10,235 bases of DNA from Thiotrichales bacterium. GTDB lineage: Bacteria > Pseudomonadota > Gammaproteobacteria > Thiomicrospirales > Thiomicrospiraceae. The stretch spans positions 1 to 10,235 of the forward strand of contig JACXUQ010000026.1 of NCBI GenBank assembly GCA_014763835.1, written 5' to 3'. The notes beneath the pieces are model-generated. The model had not been told where the DNA came from. It saw only the letters and a list, made by a program, of their open reading frames with translations, and made no database searches. Every line of letters starts with the position of its first letter. The stretch's first letter is position 1. Positions 1 through 6,831 of the stretch are shown one piece after another. Both the position numbers and the translations under genes were made by a program.

Positions 1-21
1 AAAACTTGCTAATAGCGAGCT

Positions 22-58
22 ATTGGCTGCGTTTTCCGCCTCAACCAGCCAATTTTTT
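22..58 (+). terminator. Possible intrinsic terminator of an upstream gene
   Basis: Arms ATTGGCTG (22-29) and CAGCCAAT (46-53) pair perfectly over 8 bp, enclose a 16-nt loop, and are followed by six T (53-58). This would end a plus-strand gene lying to the left of the window. The loop is long for an intrinsic terminator. A competing palindrome AATAGC-GA-GCTATT (11-24) overlaps the left arm, so the call is tentative. Confidence 0.4.
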
Positions 59-132
59 CCTCATTTTTATTTCGCGCCCCACTCGTGCAAAGCTCTCAAA
101 GAAAAACCAATAAAAACAATCAAAGCCTTCCG

Positions 133-151
133 GATTTGACTTGTTCAAATC
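133..151. promoter_or_regulatory. Perfect inverted repeat overlapping the -35 region; operator candidate
   Basis: GATTTGA (133-139), a 5-nt spacer, and TCAAATC (145-151) form a perfect 7-5-7 palindrome. Its centre at 142 lies about 33 nt upstream of the transcription start predicted from the -10 at 163-168, a position typical of a repressor site. The half-site resembles the TTGA core of CRP/FNR-type sites, but the 5-nt spacing and outer bases do not match the FNR consensus, so no regulator is named. Confidence 0.45.
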
Positions 152-168
152 ACAGAAAATGCTAAAAT
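136..168 (+). promoter_or_regulatory. Extended -10 sigma70-type promoter for the DUF2892 gene
   Basis: TAAAAT (163-168) is preceded by TG at 160-161, giving a TGnTAAAAT extended -10. The upstream half could be TTGTTC (141-146, 16-nt spacer), a weak match; TTGACT (136-141) is a better hexamer but lies 21 nt away. The predicted start near 175 gives a leader of about 75 nt before the ATG at 250. Confidence 0.5.
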
Positions 169-249
169 ATTCAAAAATTTTATGTATGGATAAAGCCTCA
201 TTCACACCCACGAGGCGGCACCGACCAATTCAATCAAAAGGAACTCAAC

Positions 250-462
250 ATGAAAACGTTGACAATCGAAAAAATCATTCTACTTGTAGCCGGCACCATG
301 GTATTGCTGAGCACTATTCTGGCAGTTTACCACTCGCCAAACTGGCTTTACCTGACCGGCTTTGTTGGCGCTAACCTATTGTTTGCTGGCTTCACCGGCT
401 TTTGTCCAATGGTTAAAATCCTGCGTAAATTCGGTTTCAAACACGGCTTGGCTTTCCGATAA
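250..462 (+). CDS. DUF2892 (YgaP-like) small inner-membrane protein
   Basis: This 70-residue protein is recognised as a stand-alone DUF2892 domain, the two-helix membrane module also found at the C terminus of rhodanese YgaP. Two hydrophobic segments are visible at about residues 8-27 and 33-52. The family's closing motif appears as FTGFCPM (48-54) with Cys52, followed by a basic tail (K56, R59, K60, K64, R70). The start is supported by AGGA at 239-242, 7 nt upstream of the ATG. The gene is monocistronic: it has its own promoter and ends just before a strong terminator facing the minus-strand cluster. No reaction is established for stand-alone members. In YgaP the module anchors a sulfurtransferase, so a link to sulfur metabolism in an organism with SQR is possible but unproven. 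Confidence 0.85.
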   Translation: MKTLTIEKIILLVAGTMVLLSTILAVYHSPNWLYLTGFVGANLLFAGFTGFCPMVKILRKFGFKHGLAFR

Positions 463-480
463 GACAAACTTGAACCGCTT

Positions 481-517
481 AAACAAAAAAGGCCTGTTAA
501 TCAGGCCTTTTTTGTTT
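481..517. terminator. Bidirectional intrinsic terminator between convergent genes
   Basis: Positions 481-496 and 502-517 pair perfectly over 16 bp around the 5-nt loop TTAAT. The core is GGCCTG/CAGGCC, flanked by A-tracts on the left and T-tracts on the right, so the same hairpin works on both strands. It sits 18 nt after the DUF2892 stop and 22 nt beyond the yheS stop, and should end both transcripts. Confidence 0.92.
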
Positions 518-539
518 TTCATGCGCTACTAAAACCGGA

Positions 540-2471
540 TTACTCCGCTTCAAACTCCTGCGTGAGCATTTCCACGGTTTCCTGCAACTCCAGCCATTCC
601 AGCTCAATCTCTTCGATTTCGCCTTCATAGACCGCCTGCTGTTTGAGCGCCTCGGTTAATTTGTCTTTATTCCGCGCTTCGTAAATCGTGGCATCTTCCA
701 TTAAGGCATGCAACTTGGCCAATTCGGCTTGTGCCTGCTCCAGACGTTTTTCTACCTTGGTCAGTTTCTGAGTATAGGGCTTTAGCTTGATTTCAAGTTG
801 CTTACGGCGTTGCGCATTCTCCTGACGCTGCTGCTTCTTGTTCTTCACAGGCTCGCTACCCGGCCTGTTGAGTTTATTTTTGGCTTCTTCCTGCGCTTGT
901 CTCAATACCTTTAGACGGGTTTGCAAGTAGCTTTCCAAGTCGCCATGATACAAACTAACCTGCTTGTCATGCACCCACCAGAACTGGTCGGCGATACTGG
1001 TGAGCAAATGCTTGTCATGCGTCACCAATATCAAAGCGCCGCCGAATTCCTGCAACGCCATATCCAGTGCATCACGCGTTTCCATATCCAAGTGGTTAGT
1101 CGGCTCATCCAAAATTACCAGATTCGGGCGCTGCAGAATAATCATTGCCAGCGCCAAACGGGCTTTTTCACCCCCCGAAAAACTCGCCACCGGCGTCAGG
1201 CTCATTTCATTGGAAAACCCGAATCGCCCCAAAAAGTCCCGAGCCTGCTGGTCAGTGACCTCTTCACTCAGACCCAACAGGTGCTGCAACGGACTCTTAT
1301 CCAGATGCAACGCTTCCAGCTGATGCTGGGCGAAATAACCGATAGACACGCCTTTGCTGAACACCACCTTGCCAGCCGTGGGGGGCAAATCACCGACCAA
1401 CAGTTTAATCAACGTGGTTTTACCGGAACCGTTTACCCCGACCAAACCGATACGATCCCCGGCACGCAACACCAGATTGACCTGCTTAAAGAGTAAATCG
1501 TCGCCATAACCGAAATCGACCTGTTCGACCTTCATCATCGGATCAGGCTGATGTTTGGGCGGCAAAAACTCAAACTGAAAAGGGTTGGTCGCCTGCACCG
1601 CCGCCACCTGTTCGATACGCTCTAACGCCTTCACACGACTTTGCGCCTGCTTCGCCTTGGAGGCTTTGGCTTTGAATCGTTCAATAAACGATTTCAAATG
1701 CTGCATCTGCTGCTTCTGCTTGTCATGTAACGCCTGCTGTTGCATCAACTGCTCATTACGCTGGCGTTCAAATGCAGCAAAATTGCCGGCATAGTAAGTG
1801 ATTTTCTGATTCAGAATATGGGCGATGCCCTGCACCACTTCATCGAGGAAATCGCGGTCATGGGAGATAATCAGCACCGCGCCCTGGTAGGCTTTAAGCC
1901 ACTGCACCAACCAGGCCACCGCTTCGATATCCAAGTGGTTGGTCGGCTCATCCAGCAACAGCAGATCGGAACGTTGCATCAAGGCGCGTCCCAATTTCAG
2001 ACGTACCTGCCAACCGCCCGAAAAGGCGCTCATCGGCTTTTGCAAATCGGCAACCGTAAAACCTAATCCGGCCAACAGCTGCTCGGCTTTTAAAGGTACC
2101 TCGTAACCGGCAATGCGATCCATGCCGTCATAGGCCGCCACTAGCGCCGACTCATCTTTTTCGGCCTCGGCACGCTGAATATTCGCGACCATCTGCGCGT
2201 ACTGCGTATCGCCGAAACAGACATAATCCAATGCACTGAGTTCAGTGTGTCCAACCTCTTGCTCAACATAACCGATCAGCCAGTTGGCAGGTACGGCAAT
2301 CTGCCCGGCTTCCAGCGGTACGTCTCCCATAATGGCTTTAAAAAGTGTGGTTTTACCCACCCCGTTCTGACCGATCAAACCGATTTTCTGGCCGGGATGA
2401 ATCGTCAAACTGGCATTTTCAAACAGAGGCTTAAGGCCGGCACGAATCGCGACGTTTTGAATGGCTAACAT
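540..2471 (-). CDS. yheS: ABC-F family ATPase YheS
   Basis: The 643-residue protein has two ABC cassettes and no membrane segment, the layout of ABC-F proteins that bind the ribosomal E site and act on translation. Cassette 1 has Walker A GQNGVGKTT (34-42), signature FSGGW (150-154) and Walker B LLLLDEP (170-176). Cassette 2 has Walker A GVNGSGKTT (345-353), signature FSGGE (431-435) and Walker B LVILDEP (451-457). The interdomain linker (about 225-305) carries the basic RFKAKASKAKQAQSR stretch typical of the YheS branch. A charged coiled-coil tail covers about 520-640. Length and sequence match E. coli YheS (637 aa) closely. An upstream in-frame ATG at 2516 would overlap lolD by 38 nt and add residues absent from the family, so the ATG at 2471, 7 nt after the lolD stop, was chosen. 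Its Shine-Dalgarno sequence is weak (GAG), which fits translation coupled to lolD. Confidence 0.93.
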   Translation of the reverse strand: MLAIQNVAIRAGLKPLFENASLTIHPGQKIGLIGQNGVGKTTLFKAIMGDVPLEAGQIAVPANWLIGYVEQEVGHTELSALDYVCFGDTQYAQMVANIQRAEAEKDESALVAAYDGMDRIAGYEVPLKAEQLLAGLGFTVADLQKPMSAFSGGWQVRLKLGRALMQRSDLLLLDEPTNHLDIEAVAWLVQWLKAYQGAVLIISHDRDFLDEVVQGIAHILNQKITYYAGNFAAFERQRNEQLMQQQALHDKQKQQMQHLKSFIERFKAKASKAKQAQSRVKALERIEQVAAVQATNPFQFEFLPPKHQPDPMMKVEQVDFGYGDDLLFKQVNLVLRAGDRIGLVGVNGSGKTTLIKLLVGDLPPTAGKVVFSKGVSIGYFAQHQLEALHLDKSPLQHLLGLSEEVTDQQARDFLGRFGFSNEMSLTPVASFSGGEKARLALAMIILQRPNLVILDEPTNHLDMETRDALDMALQEFGGALILVTHDKHLLTSIADQFWWVHDKQVSLYHGDLESYLQTRLKVLRQAQEEAKNKLNRPGSEPVKNKKQQRQENAQRRKQLEIKLKPYTQKLTKVEKRLEQAQAELAKLHALMEDATIYEARNKDKLTEALKQQAVYEGEIEEIELEWLELQETVEMLTQEFEAE

Positions 2472-2478
2472 GAAAAAC

Positions 2479-3183
2479 TCAGAAAGATAAAGAGAGCGGC
2501 TGCAGTTGACCGTCAATCAAGGTGACTTGACGATCCATGCGTGCAGCGAGTTGCAAATCATGGGTTACGACCAACAAGGCCGTATTGAACTCCTGATTCA
2601 GCTCCAGCATGAGCTGAAACACCTGCTCCGCCGTTTCGTGATCCAGATTGCCGGTCGGTTCGTCCGCCAAAATCACGGCAGGCCGGGTAATCAAGGCGCG
2701 GGCAATCGACACGCGCTGACGCTCCCCACCGGAAAGTTCGCTAGGCTTATGCTGCAAACGCTTGCCTAAACCAACGCGCTCCAATAGCGCCGTGGCTTGT
2801 TGCTGGGCCTCGGCCCCTGACACACGGCGAATACGCAGCGGCAACATCACATTTTCCAGCGCCGTCAACTCCGGCAGCAAGTGATGAAACTGATAGACAA
2901 AACCCATATGCAGATTGCGTAAACGACCGCGTTTGACGTCATTGAGCTTGGAAAACTCTTTGCCCATCAAAGACACGTGGCCGGCGCTCGGCTGATCCAA
3001 TCCTGCCAACAGATGCAACAAGGTACTTTTGCCAGAACCGGAAGCCCCGACAATCGCCAGTTTCTCCCCAGCCAACACGTCTAAATCAACATGGCTTAAA
3101 ACCTGGGTTGTAATCTGCCCTTCCTGATAGGTTTTGTTTAATCCTTGCGCGTGAAGCACCATATCCGTCATCTCATTACTCAT
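2479..3183 (-). CDS. lolD: Lipoprotein-releasing ABC transporter ATPase LolD
   Basis: This 234-residue cytoplasmic ATPase drives extraction of outer-membrane lipoproteins from the inner membrane and their transfer to LolA. In order it shows Walker A GASGSGKST (46-54), a Q-loop region YQFHHLLPE (97-105) of the LolD/MacB type, signature LSGGERQR (150-157), Walker B VILADEP (170-176), and the H-loop histidine H208. Its length is normal for LolD (about 230 aa). The start ATG overlaps the lolC stop by 8 nt (ATGAGTAA). A GGAGG at 3193-3197, 9 nt upstream, supports it; in-frame ATGs at codons 5 and 8 are less favoured. The overlap implies translational coupling with its permease partner. Downstream, where lolE would stand in E. 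coli, there is yheS instead. Confidence 0.95.
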   Translation of the reverse strand: MSNEMTDMVLHAQGLNKTYQEGQITTQVLSHVDLDVLAGEKLAIVGASGSGKSTLLHLLAGLDQPSAGHVSLMGKEFSKLNDVKRGRLRNLHMGFVYQFHHLLPELTALENVMLPLRIRRVSGAEAQQQATALLERVGLGKRLQHKPSELSGGERQRVSIARALITRPAVILADEPTGNLDHETAEQVFQLMLELNQEFNTALLVVTHDLQLAARMDRQVTLIDGQLQPLSLSF

Positions 3184-4426
3184 AACGCAACGCCTCCGCC
3201 GGATGAACCTTGGACGCTTTTCTTGCAGGATAGAGCGTGGCCAACAACGTCAACAGGAAAGCGACACCACTCACTGACCAAACATCACTCCACTCAAGCC
3301 GTGAAGGCACCTGACTGATGTAATAAACATCAGCCGGGAAGAATTTAAAGCCCAGCAGATTTTCGATAAACGGCACGATCACATCGATATTCAACGATAA
3401 ACTGACGCCCCCCAGCAGCCCTAAAATGGCGCCGCTAAAACCGATAATCAATCCTTGGATAATAAACATCCACTGCACGCTCATTGGTGTGGCGCCCAAG
3501 GTGCGCAACACAGCAATATCGCCCTGCTTATCGGTGACCACCATCACCATGGTGGAAACAATATTAAACGCCGCCACCATAATAATCAGCGCCAGCACAA
3601 TAAACATCATGCGCTTTTCCATTTCGATGGCTTTGAAGAAATTGGCATGCTGCTGCGTCCAATCACGCACATACAGCACTTGCTTAAGCGCTTCCGCCAA
3701 TTGATGACGCACCTCATGCACCTTGAACATATCCGTTATTTTCAATTGCAAACCTGATACGGCATCATCGTATTTGAAGATCTTCTGCGCATCTTCCAAA
3801 TGCACAATCGCCAACCCGCTGTCATATTCATGCATACCGGCTTCGAAAATACCTACCACCGTCAAACGCTTGATGCGCGGCACAATCCCAACCGGCGAAA
3901 AGCTGCCCTGTGGTGCGATCAGCGTAACCTTGTCACCCATCGCCACACCCATGCTCGCCGCCAACTCACTTCCCAATATAACGCCGTACTCCTTCGGCTT
4001 GAGGTTCTGCAGACTGCCGACCACCATTTTGCTTTCGATATCGGCCACCTGCCCTTCATAATCAGGCAAAATACCGCGCACTGCGACGCCTTTTACATCT
4101 TCGCCACGCGTCAGCATGCCTTGTTCCATAATGTTCGGCGCCGCGCCAAGCACGTTCGGCTGTTGCTTGACGTTTTCGTACAGTACCTGCCAGTCATAGA
4201 GGCGATCATCACGCTGCGTCAGCGTCATATGCGCCGTCATCCCCAAAATGCGGTCGCGCAATTCCTGCTGAAAGCCGTTCATAATCGACATCACCGTAAT
4301 CAGTGCAGTCACCCCAAGGGCAATGCCGATCATTGAAGAAAAAGTAATAAAAGAGATAAAGCCATTGCGGCGTTTGGCGCGTGTGTAACGAAAACCTAAC
4401 AGCAGTTCGAAGGGGGCTCTAAACAT
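3176..4426 (-). CDS. lolC: Lipoprotein-releasing ABC permease, LolC/LolE family (LolF-like)
   Basis: The 416-residue inner-membrane permease partners LolD in releasing lipoproteins to LolA. It has the family topology: a first helix near 24-48, a large periplasmic domain to about 270, then helices near 273-297, 319-345 and 382-400, ending PAEALRYE as in E. coli LolC. The segment GSFSPVGIVPR (174-184) aligns with the LolC hook that binds LolA. In contrast, FNIVSTMVMVV (287-297), GDIAVLRTLGA (302-312) and the DVYYISQVPSRLEW segment (366-379) resemble LolE more. With no second permease in the cluster, a LolF-type homodimer is plausible; a lolE elsewhere in the genome cannot be excluded. The frame is open back to an ATG at 4558, but that extension overlaps the upstream gene and is not family-like. 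The ATG at 4426, 10 nt after the preceding stop, opens with the typical MFRAPFELLLGFRY. Confidence 0.92.
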   Translation of the reverse strand: MFRAPFELLLGFRYTRAKRRNGFISFITFSSMIGIALGVTALITVMSIMNGFQQELRDRILGMTAHMTLTQRDDRLYDWQVLYENVKQQPNVLGAAPNIMEQGMLTRGEDVKGVAVRGILPDYEGQVADIESKMVVGSLQNLKPKEYGVILGSELAASMGVAMGDKVTLIAPQGSFSPVGIVPRIKRLTVVGIFEAGMHEYDSGLAIVHLEDAQKIFKYDDAVSGLQLKITDMFKVHEVRHQLAEALKQVLYVRDWTQQHANFFKAIEMEKRMMFIVLALIIMVAAFNIVSTMVMVVTDKQGDIAVLRTLGATPMSVQWMFIIQGLIIGFSGAILGLLGGVSLSLNIDVIVPFIENLLGFKFFPADVYYISQVPSRLEWSDVWSVSGVAFLLTLLATLYPARKASKVHPAEALRYE

Positions 4427-4436
4427 AAAATCCGGA

Positions 4437-5126
4437 TCAGGGTTTGGTCGAATCTGACTTACTGGAAGCGTCATCGTTGGTAGAAATTGCAGCACCTGGT
4501 GGTTCAGGCGCCCTGTAGGAGATAAATACCGGCAACTCGATATTGAACATGATCGCAAAGACGCGCATCGACAGGGTCACGATAATCGAAACCACCACGG
4601 CCCAGTCTGTCGCCACGCCCCATTGAATCAGCAGCAGCAACAGACTTGCGCCGACAAAAGATGCGGTGGCGTAAATTTCCTTACGGAAGACCAGCGGCAC
4701 CTCACCGACCAGCACGTCACGTATAACACCACCGACCACGCCGGTCATAATCCCCGTCATGATCGCAATCGGATCGGAAAAACCCAAAGCCATCGCCTTT
4801 TGTGTGCCAATCACGGTAAATACCGCCAAACCCAGGGCATCCAAAAACAACAGCATCTTGACCGGCAGACGTTTATAACGCGCCAAAAAGAACAGCAGCA
4901 GTGCGGAAATCACCACTACATAGATATAGAGATCGTCCTGCGTCCAGAAGACGGGCACATCAATAATCAGATCGCGCATCGTGCCGCCGCCAATCGCCGT
5001 GACCATTGCAATCACAATCGCGCCAAACAGGTCCAGTTGTTTGCGGCGAGCAGCCAACAACCCGGTAATGGCAAACACCACCGTGCCTATTAAATCCAAG
5101 TAATGCAGTATCTGAACTAGAGCCAT
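4437..5126 (-). CDS. TRIC/UPF0126 (YadS-like) membrane channel protein
   Basis: The 229-residue multi-helix protein belongs to the UPF0126 family, related to trimeric intracellular cation (TRIC) channels. It contains two inverted-repeat halves, each with a glycine-rich kinked helix followed by an acidic-basic motif: AIGGGTMRD (45-52) and VVGGVIRD (130-137), then VPLVFRKEIYA (143-153). Seven hydrophobic segments are discernible. The C-terminal 25 residues are a polar Ser/Asp/Lys tail beyond the usual family end. Prokaryotic TRIC homologues conduct K+; the role in bacterial cells is unclear. The frame extends to an ATG at 5195, but that start lies only 15 nt from the sqr terminator and adds residues absent from YadS. 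The ATG at 5126 aligns with the family start. No Shine-Dalgarno sequence is seen there, and a TATAAT lies just upstream. It appears to be the first gene of the lol operon. Confidence 0.9.
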   Translation of the reverse strand: MALVQILHYLDLIGTVVFAITGLLAARRKQLDLFGAIVIAMVTAIGGGTMRDLIIDVPVFWTQDDLYIYVVVISALLLFFLARYKRLPVKMLLFLDALGLAVFTVIGTQKAMALGFSDPIAIMTGIMTGVVGGVIRDVLVGEVPLVFRKEIYATASFVGASLLLLLIQWGVATDWAVVVSIIVTLSMRVFAIMFNIELPVFISYRAPEPPGAAISTNDDASSKSDSTKP

Positions 5127-5132
5127 AGGCGC

Positions 5133-5138
5133 ATTATA
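5133..5138 (-). promoter_or_regulatory. Candidate -10 box of the TRIC-lolC-lolD-yheS operon
   Basis: On the minus strand a perfect TATAAT ends 6 nt before the ATG at 5126, so transcription would start at or next to the A of the start codon (a leaderless message). No Shine-Dalgarno sequence is visible. The terminator upstream of it means the operon needs its own promoter. No credible -35 hexamer is seen 16-18 nt upstream (a T-rich run instead), so confidence is low. Confidence 0.3.
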
Positions 5139-5209
5139 TAGGATGGAAAAAAGAAGAAAACAGTAATCTGCAATTTCCGCAATCAATCCATACAATCCGC
5201 CCCAAAAAC

Positions 5210-5241
5210 AAAAACGCCCTCAATTATGAGGGCGTTTTTTT
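5210..5241. terminator. Intrinsic terminator downstream of sqr
   Basis: AAAAACGCCCTCA (5210-5222) pairs perfectly with TGAGGGCGTTTTT (5227-5239) over 13 bp around a 4-nt loop. It lies 26 nt past the sqr stop in the minus direction and is followed there by GTTTTTG. On the plus strand it ends in seven T (5235-5241). It should terminate sqr and isolate the TRIC-lol operon from sqr read-through. Confidence 0.9.
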
Positions 5242-5265
5242 GCAGGTTTGAACCGATTAAAAGTC

Positions 5266-6585
5266 TTATTTATAGTCAGATTTCAAACGATTGATACCCA
5301 ACATTTTCATAATGTATTTTTGGTAAATCGGCTCAGAGTTACCGGCTTTCATATTGCGGATGAAGTATTTTTCAAATGCAATCTTCGCCAAGTGTACCCA
5401 CTTACCTTTCTTGGCCCATGTCAGGTTACGCGGCGGGATTTGAGGCAGAGCAACAAAGGCTGCACCAGAGTCACCCATATCCGCCAAACAGACCGTGTTC
5501 CAGGTTGGTTCTTCATGTGGCTCCAAACCTTGGATATTCGCTTCGATGTTATGGCAGATTGCCGTTACCATCGACTCAATCATCAAACCGGTTTTTGGCG
5601 TACCGCAAGGCACCGGACATTTCGTATCCACTGGAGGAATCGCAATCCCTACGCCCAACGCATAGATGTTGTGGTAAGTCGGGTTGCGGCTGAACTTGTC
5701 AACTTTAACGAAACCGCGTGGGTTAACCAAAGGACCGCCCATTTTTGCAGGATCAGCATCTACCATCTCTTGCAGGAACTTAGAACCTTTGAACGCTGGC
5801 AACATCATCGCGTATTTGAATGGCAACTCATGCGTATCAACCACTTCGCCTTTGTTGTTGTACTCTTCAACGTACATCACGCCATCTTCGATTTTGGTCG
5901 TCTTGGCGTTACAAATCCAGTTGATGTGACGGTTACGCAGCTCAGACTCCATCAAACCTTTAGAGTCACCTACACCGCCCAGCCCCAAGTGACCGATATA
6001 AGGTTCCGCGGTAACAAATGTCATTGGAACCTGGTTACGGATTTTACGCTTACGCAGATCCGTTTCCATAATCATTGCAAACTCGTAAGCCGGACCGAAA
6101 CAAGAAGCACCTTGAACCGCACCAACAATGATTGGTCCTGGGTTTTTGCAGAATTCTTCCCACTGCTCGTGCGCTTCAACCGCATGAGGCGTCGTACAAA
6201 CAGAAACCGTATTTCCACCATGACTCTTAGGACCAAAGCCTGGAACCTCATCAAACGCCAAAGCCGGACCAGTCGCCAGAATCAGGTAGTCATAAGACAT
6301 TTCAGAACCGTTGTCCAACGTGATTTTGTTGTTTTCAGGATCCAAGGCCACGCAAGTGTTGTTGTAGAATTCAATGCCTTTGCGCGTCAGATAAGGCTCC
6401 AACTTGAAGGAAATGTCTTCCGCTTTACGCCAGCCCACAGCAACCCACGGGTTAGATGGTACAAAGTTAAACTCATCAACCGCATTAACTACTTTAATCG
6501 TGTGCCCTTTATCCAAATGCTTACGAATATCGTAAGACATCGGTAAACCACCTGTACTTGATCCAACCACAACAACTGTTGCCAT
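5266..6585 (-). CDS. sqr: Sulfide:quinone oxidoreductase
   Basis: This 439-residue flavoprotein should oxidise sulfide to polysulfur and reduce membrane quinone, acting as a peripheral protein on the inner membrane. The N-terminal FAD-binding fold shows VVVVGSSTGG (4-13); ILATGP (102-107) is the second dinucleotide-fold motif. The three cysteines matching catalytic Cys128, Cys160 and Cys356 of A. ferrooxidans SQR are C130 (VSVCTT), C162 (GASCFGPAYE) and C366 (TVCLADMGD). The sequence resembles that enzyme along its whole length, including EPYIGHLG (194-201) and the C-terminal WVHLAKIAFEKYFIR (396-410) region expected to contact membrane and quinone. An unusual pair C323/C327 (KCPVPCG) replaces TTPVPTG. 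AGGAAGG at 6594-6600, 8 nt upstream, supports the start. It appears monocistronic, with its own terminator. A flavocytochrome c subunit is less likely because all three SQR cysteines are present. Confidence 0.92.
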   Translation of the reverse strand: MATVVVVGSSTGGLPMSYDIRKHLDKGHTIKVVNAVDEFNFVPSNPWVAVGWRKAEDISFKLEPYLTRKGIEFYNNTCVALDPENNKITLDNGSEMSYDYLILATGPALAFDEVPGFGPKSHGGNTVSVCTTPHAVEAHEQWEEFCKNPGPIIVGAVQGASCFGPAYEFAMIMETDLRKRKIRNQVPMTFVTAEPYIGHLGLGGVGDSKGLMESELRNRHINWICNAKTTKIEDGVMYVEEYNNKGEVVDTHELPFKYAMMLPAFKGSKFLQEMVDADPAKMGGPLVNPRGFVKVDKFSRNPTYHNIYALGVGIAIPPVDTKCPVPCGTPKTGLMIESMVTAICHNIEANIQGLEPHEEPTWNTVCLADMGDSGAAFVALPQIPPRNLTWAKKGKWVHLAKIAFEKYFIRNMKAGNSEPIYQKYIMKMLGINRLKSDYK

Positions 6586-6831
6586 GTCTCCTACCTTCCT
6601 TATCTTAGTCTTTTTACTTGCTTGCTACACAAGCTATTTATTTTTTTAATGACAGTTAATTAGACCTGTTTATTAATAAGTCTTACTTACTTTAACGTCG
6701 GCTCATAATGAACCAAAGGCCATCAAATTAAAAATAAAATTTACATATCGTTCATCAGCCAATTTTATTAATGGCTAAAATTTTCTCTTATGAAGAAACG
6801 CGTAATAGATTGCGCTTATTGTCCTTCATTT
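6586..6831. other. AT-rich gap between the MMPL-like gene and sqr
   Basis: This 246-nt stretch holds no convincing gene. It contains the sqr ribosome binding site (6594-6600) and presumably its promoter, but no clear -35/-10 pair stands out on the minus strand. Two overlapping inverted repeats occur: AGCCA/TGGCT (6757-6776) and AATTTTA/TAAAATT (6761-6782). No T-tailed hairpin that would end the MMPL-like transcript was found, so read-through into sqr is possible. Confidence 0.6.
6757..6782. repeat. Two nested inverted repeats upstream of sqr
   Basis: AGCCA (6757-6761) pairs with TGGCT (6772-6776), and AATTTTA (6761-6767) pairs with TAAAATT (6776-6782). The two share bases and cannot form at once. 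They lie about 170-200 nt upstream of the sqr ATG and about 50-75 nt past the MMPL-like stop. They could be protein-binding sites or simply reflect AT-rich composition. Confidence 0.4.

Noticed and set aside
133..151. FNR/CRP-type binding site
   Set aside because: The half-sites contain TTGA/TCAA, but spacing and flanking bases do not fit TTGAT-N4-ATCAA, so only a generic operator candidate is reported.
141..374. 77-codon plus-strand frame beginning upstream of the DUF2892 gene
   Set aside because: It overlaps the promoter and the DUF2892 gene in another frame, has no ribosome binding site, and no hydrophobic or family pattern.
921..1496. 191-codon plus-strand open frame
   Set aside because: It is antisense to the second ATPase cassette of yheS and is Gln/His rich, typical of a shadow frame.
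5248..6546. 432-codon plus-strand open frame antisense to sqr
   Set aside because: It mirrors sqr over nearly its full length, is rich in Arg, His and Asn as expected from reverse-complement codons, and matches no family. The minus-strand frame has all SQR motifs and a good ribosome binding site.
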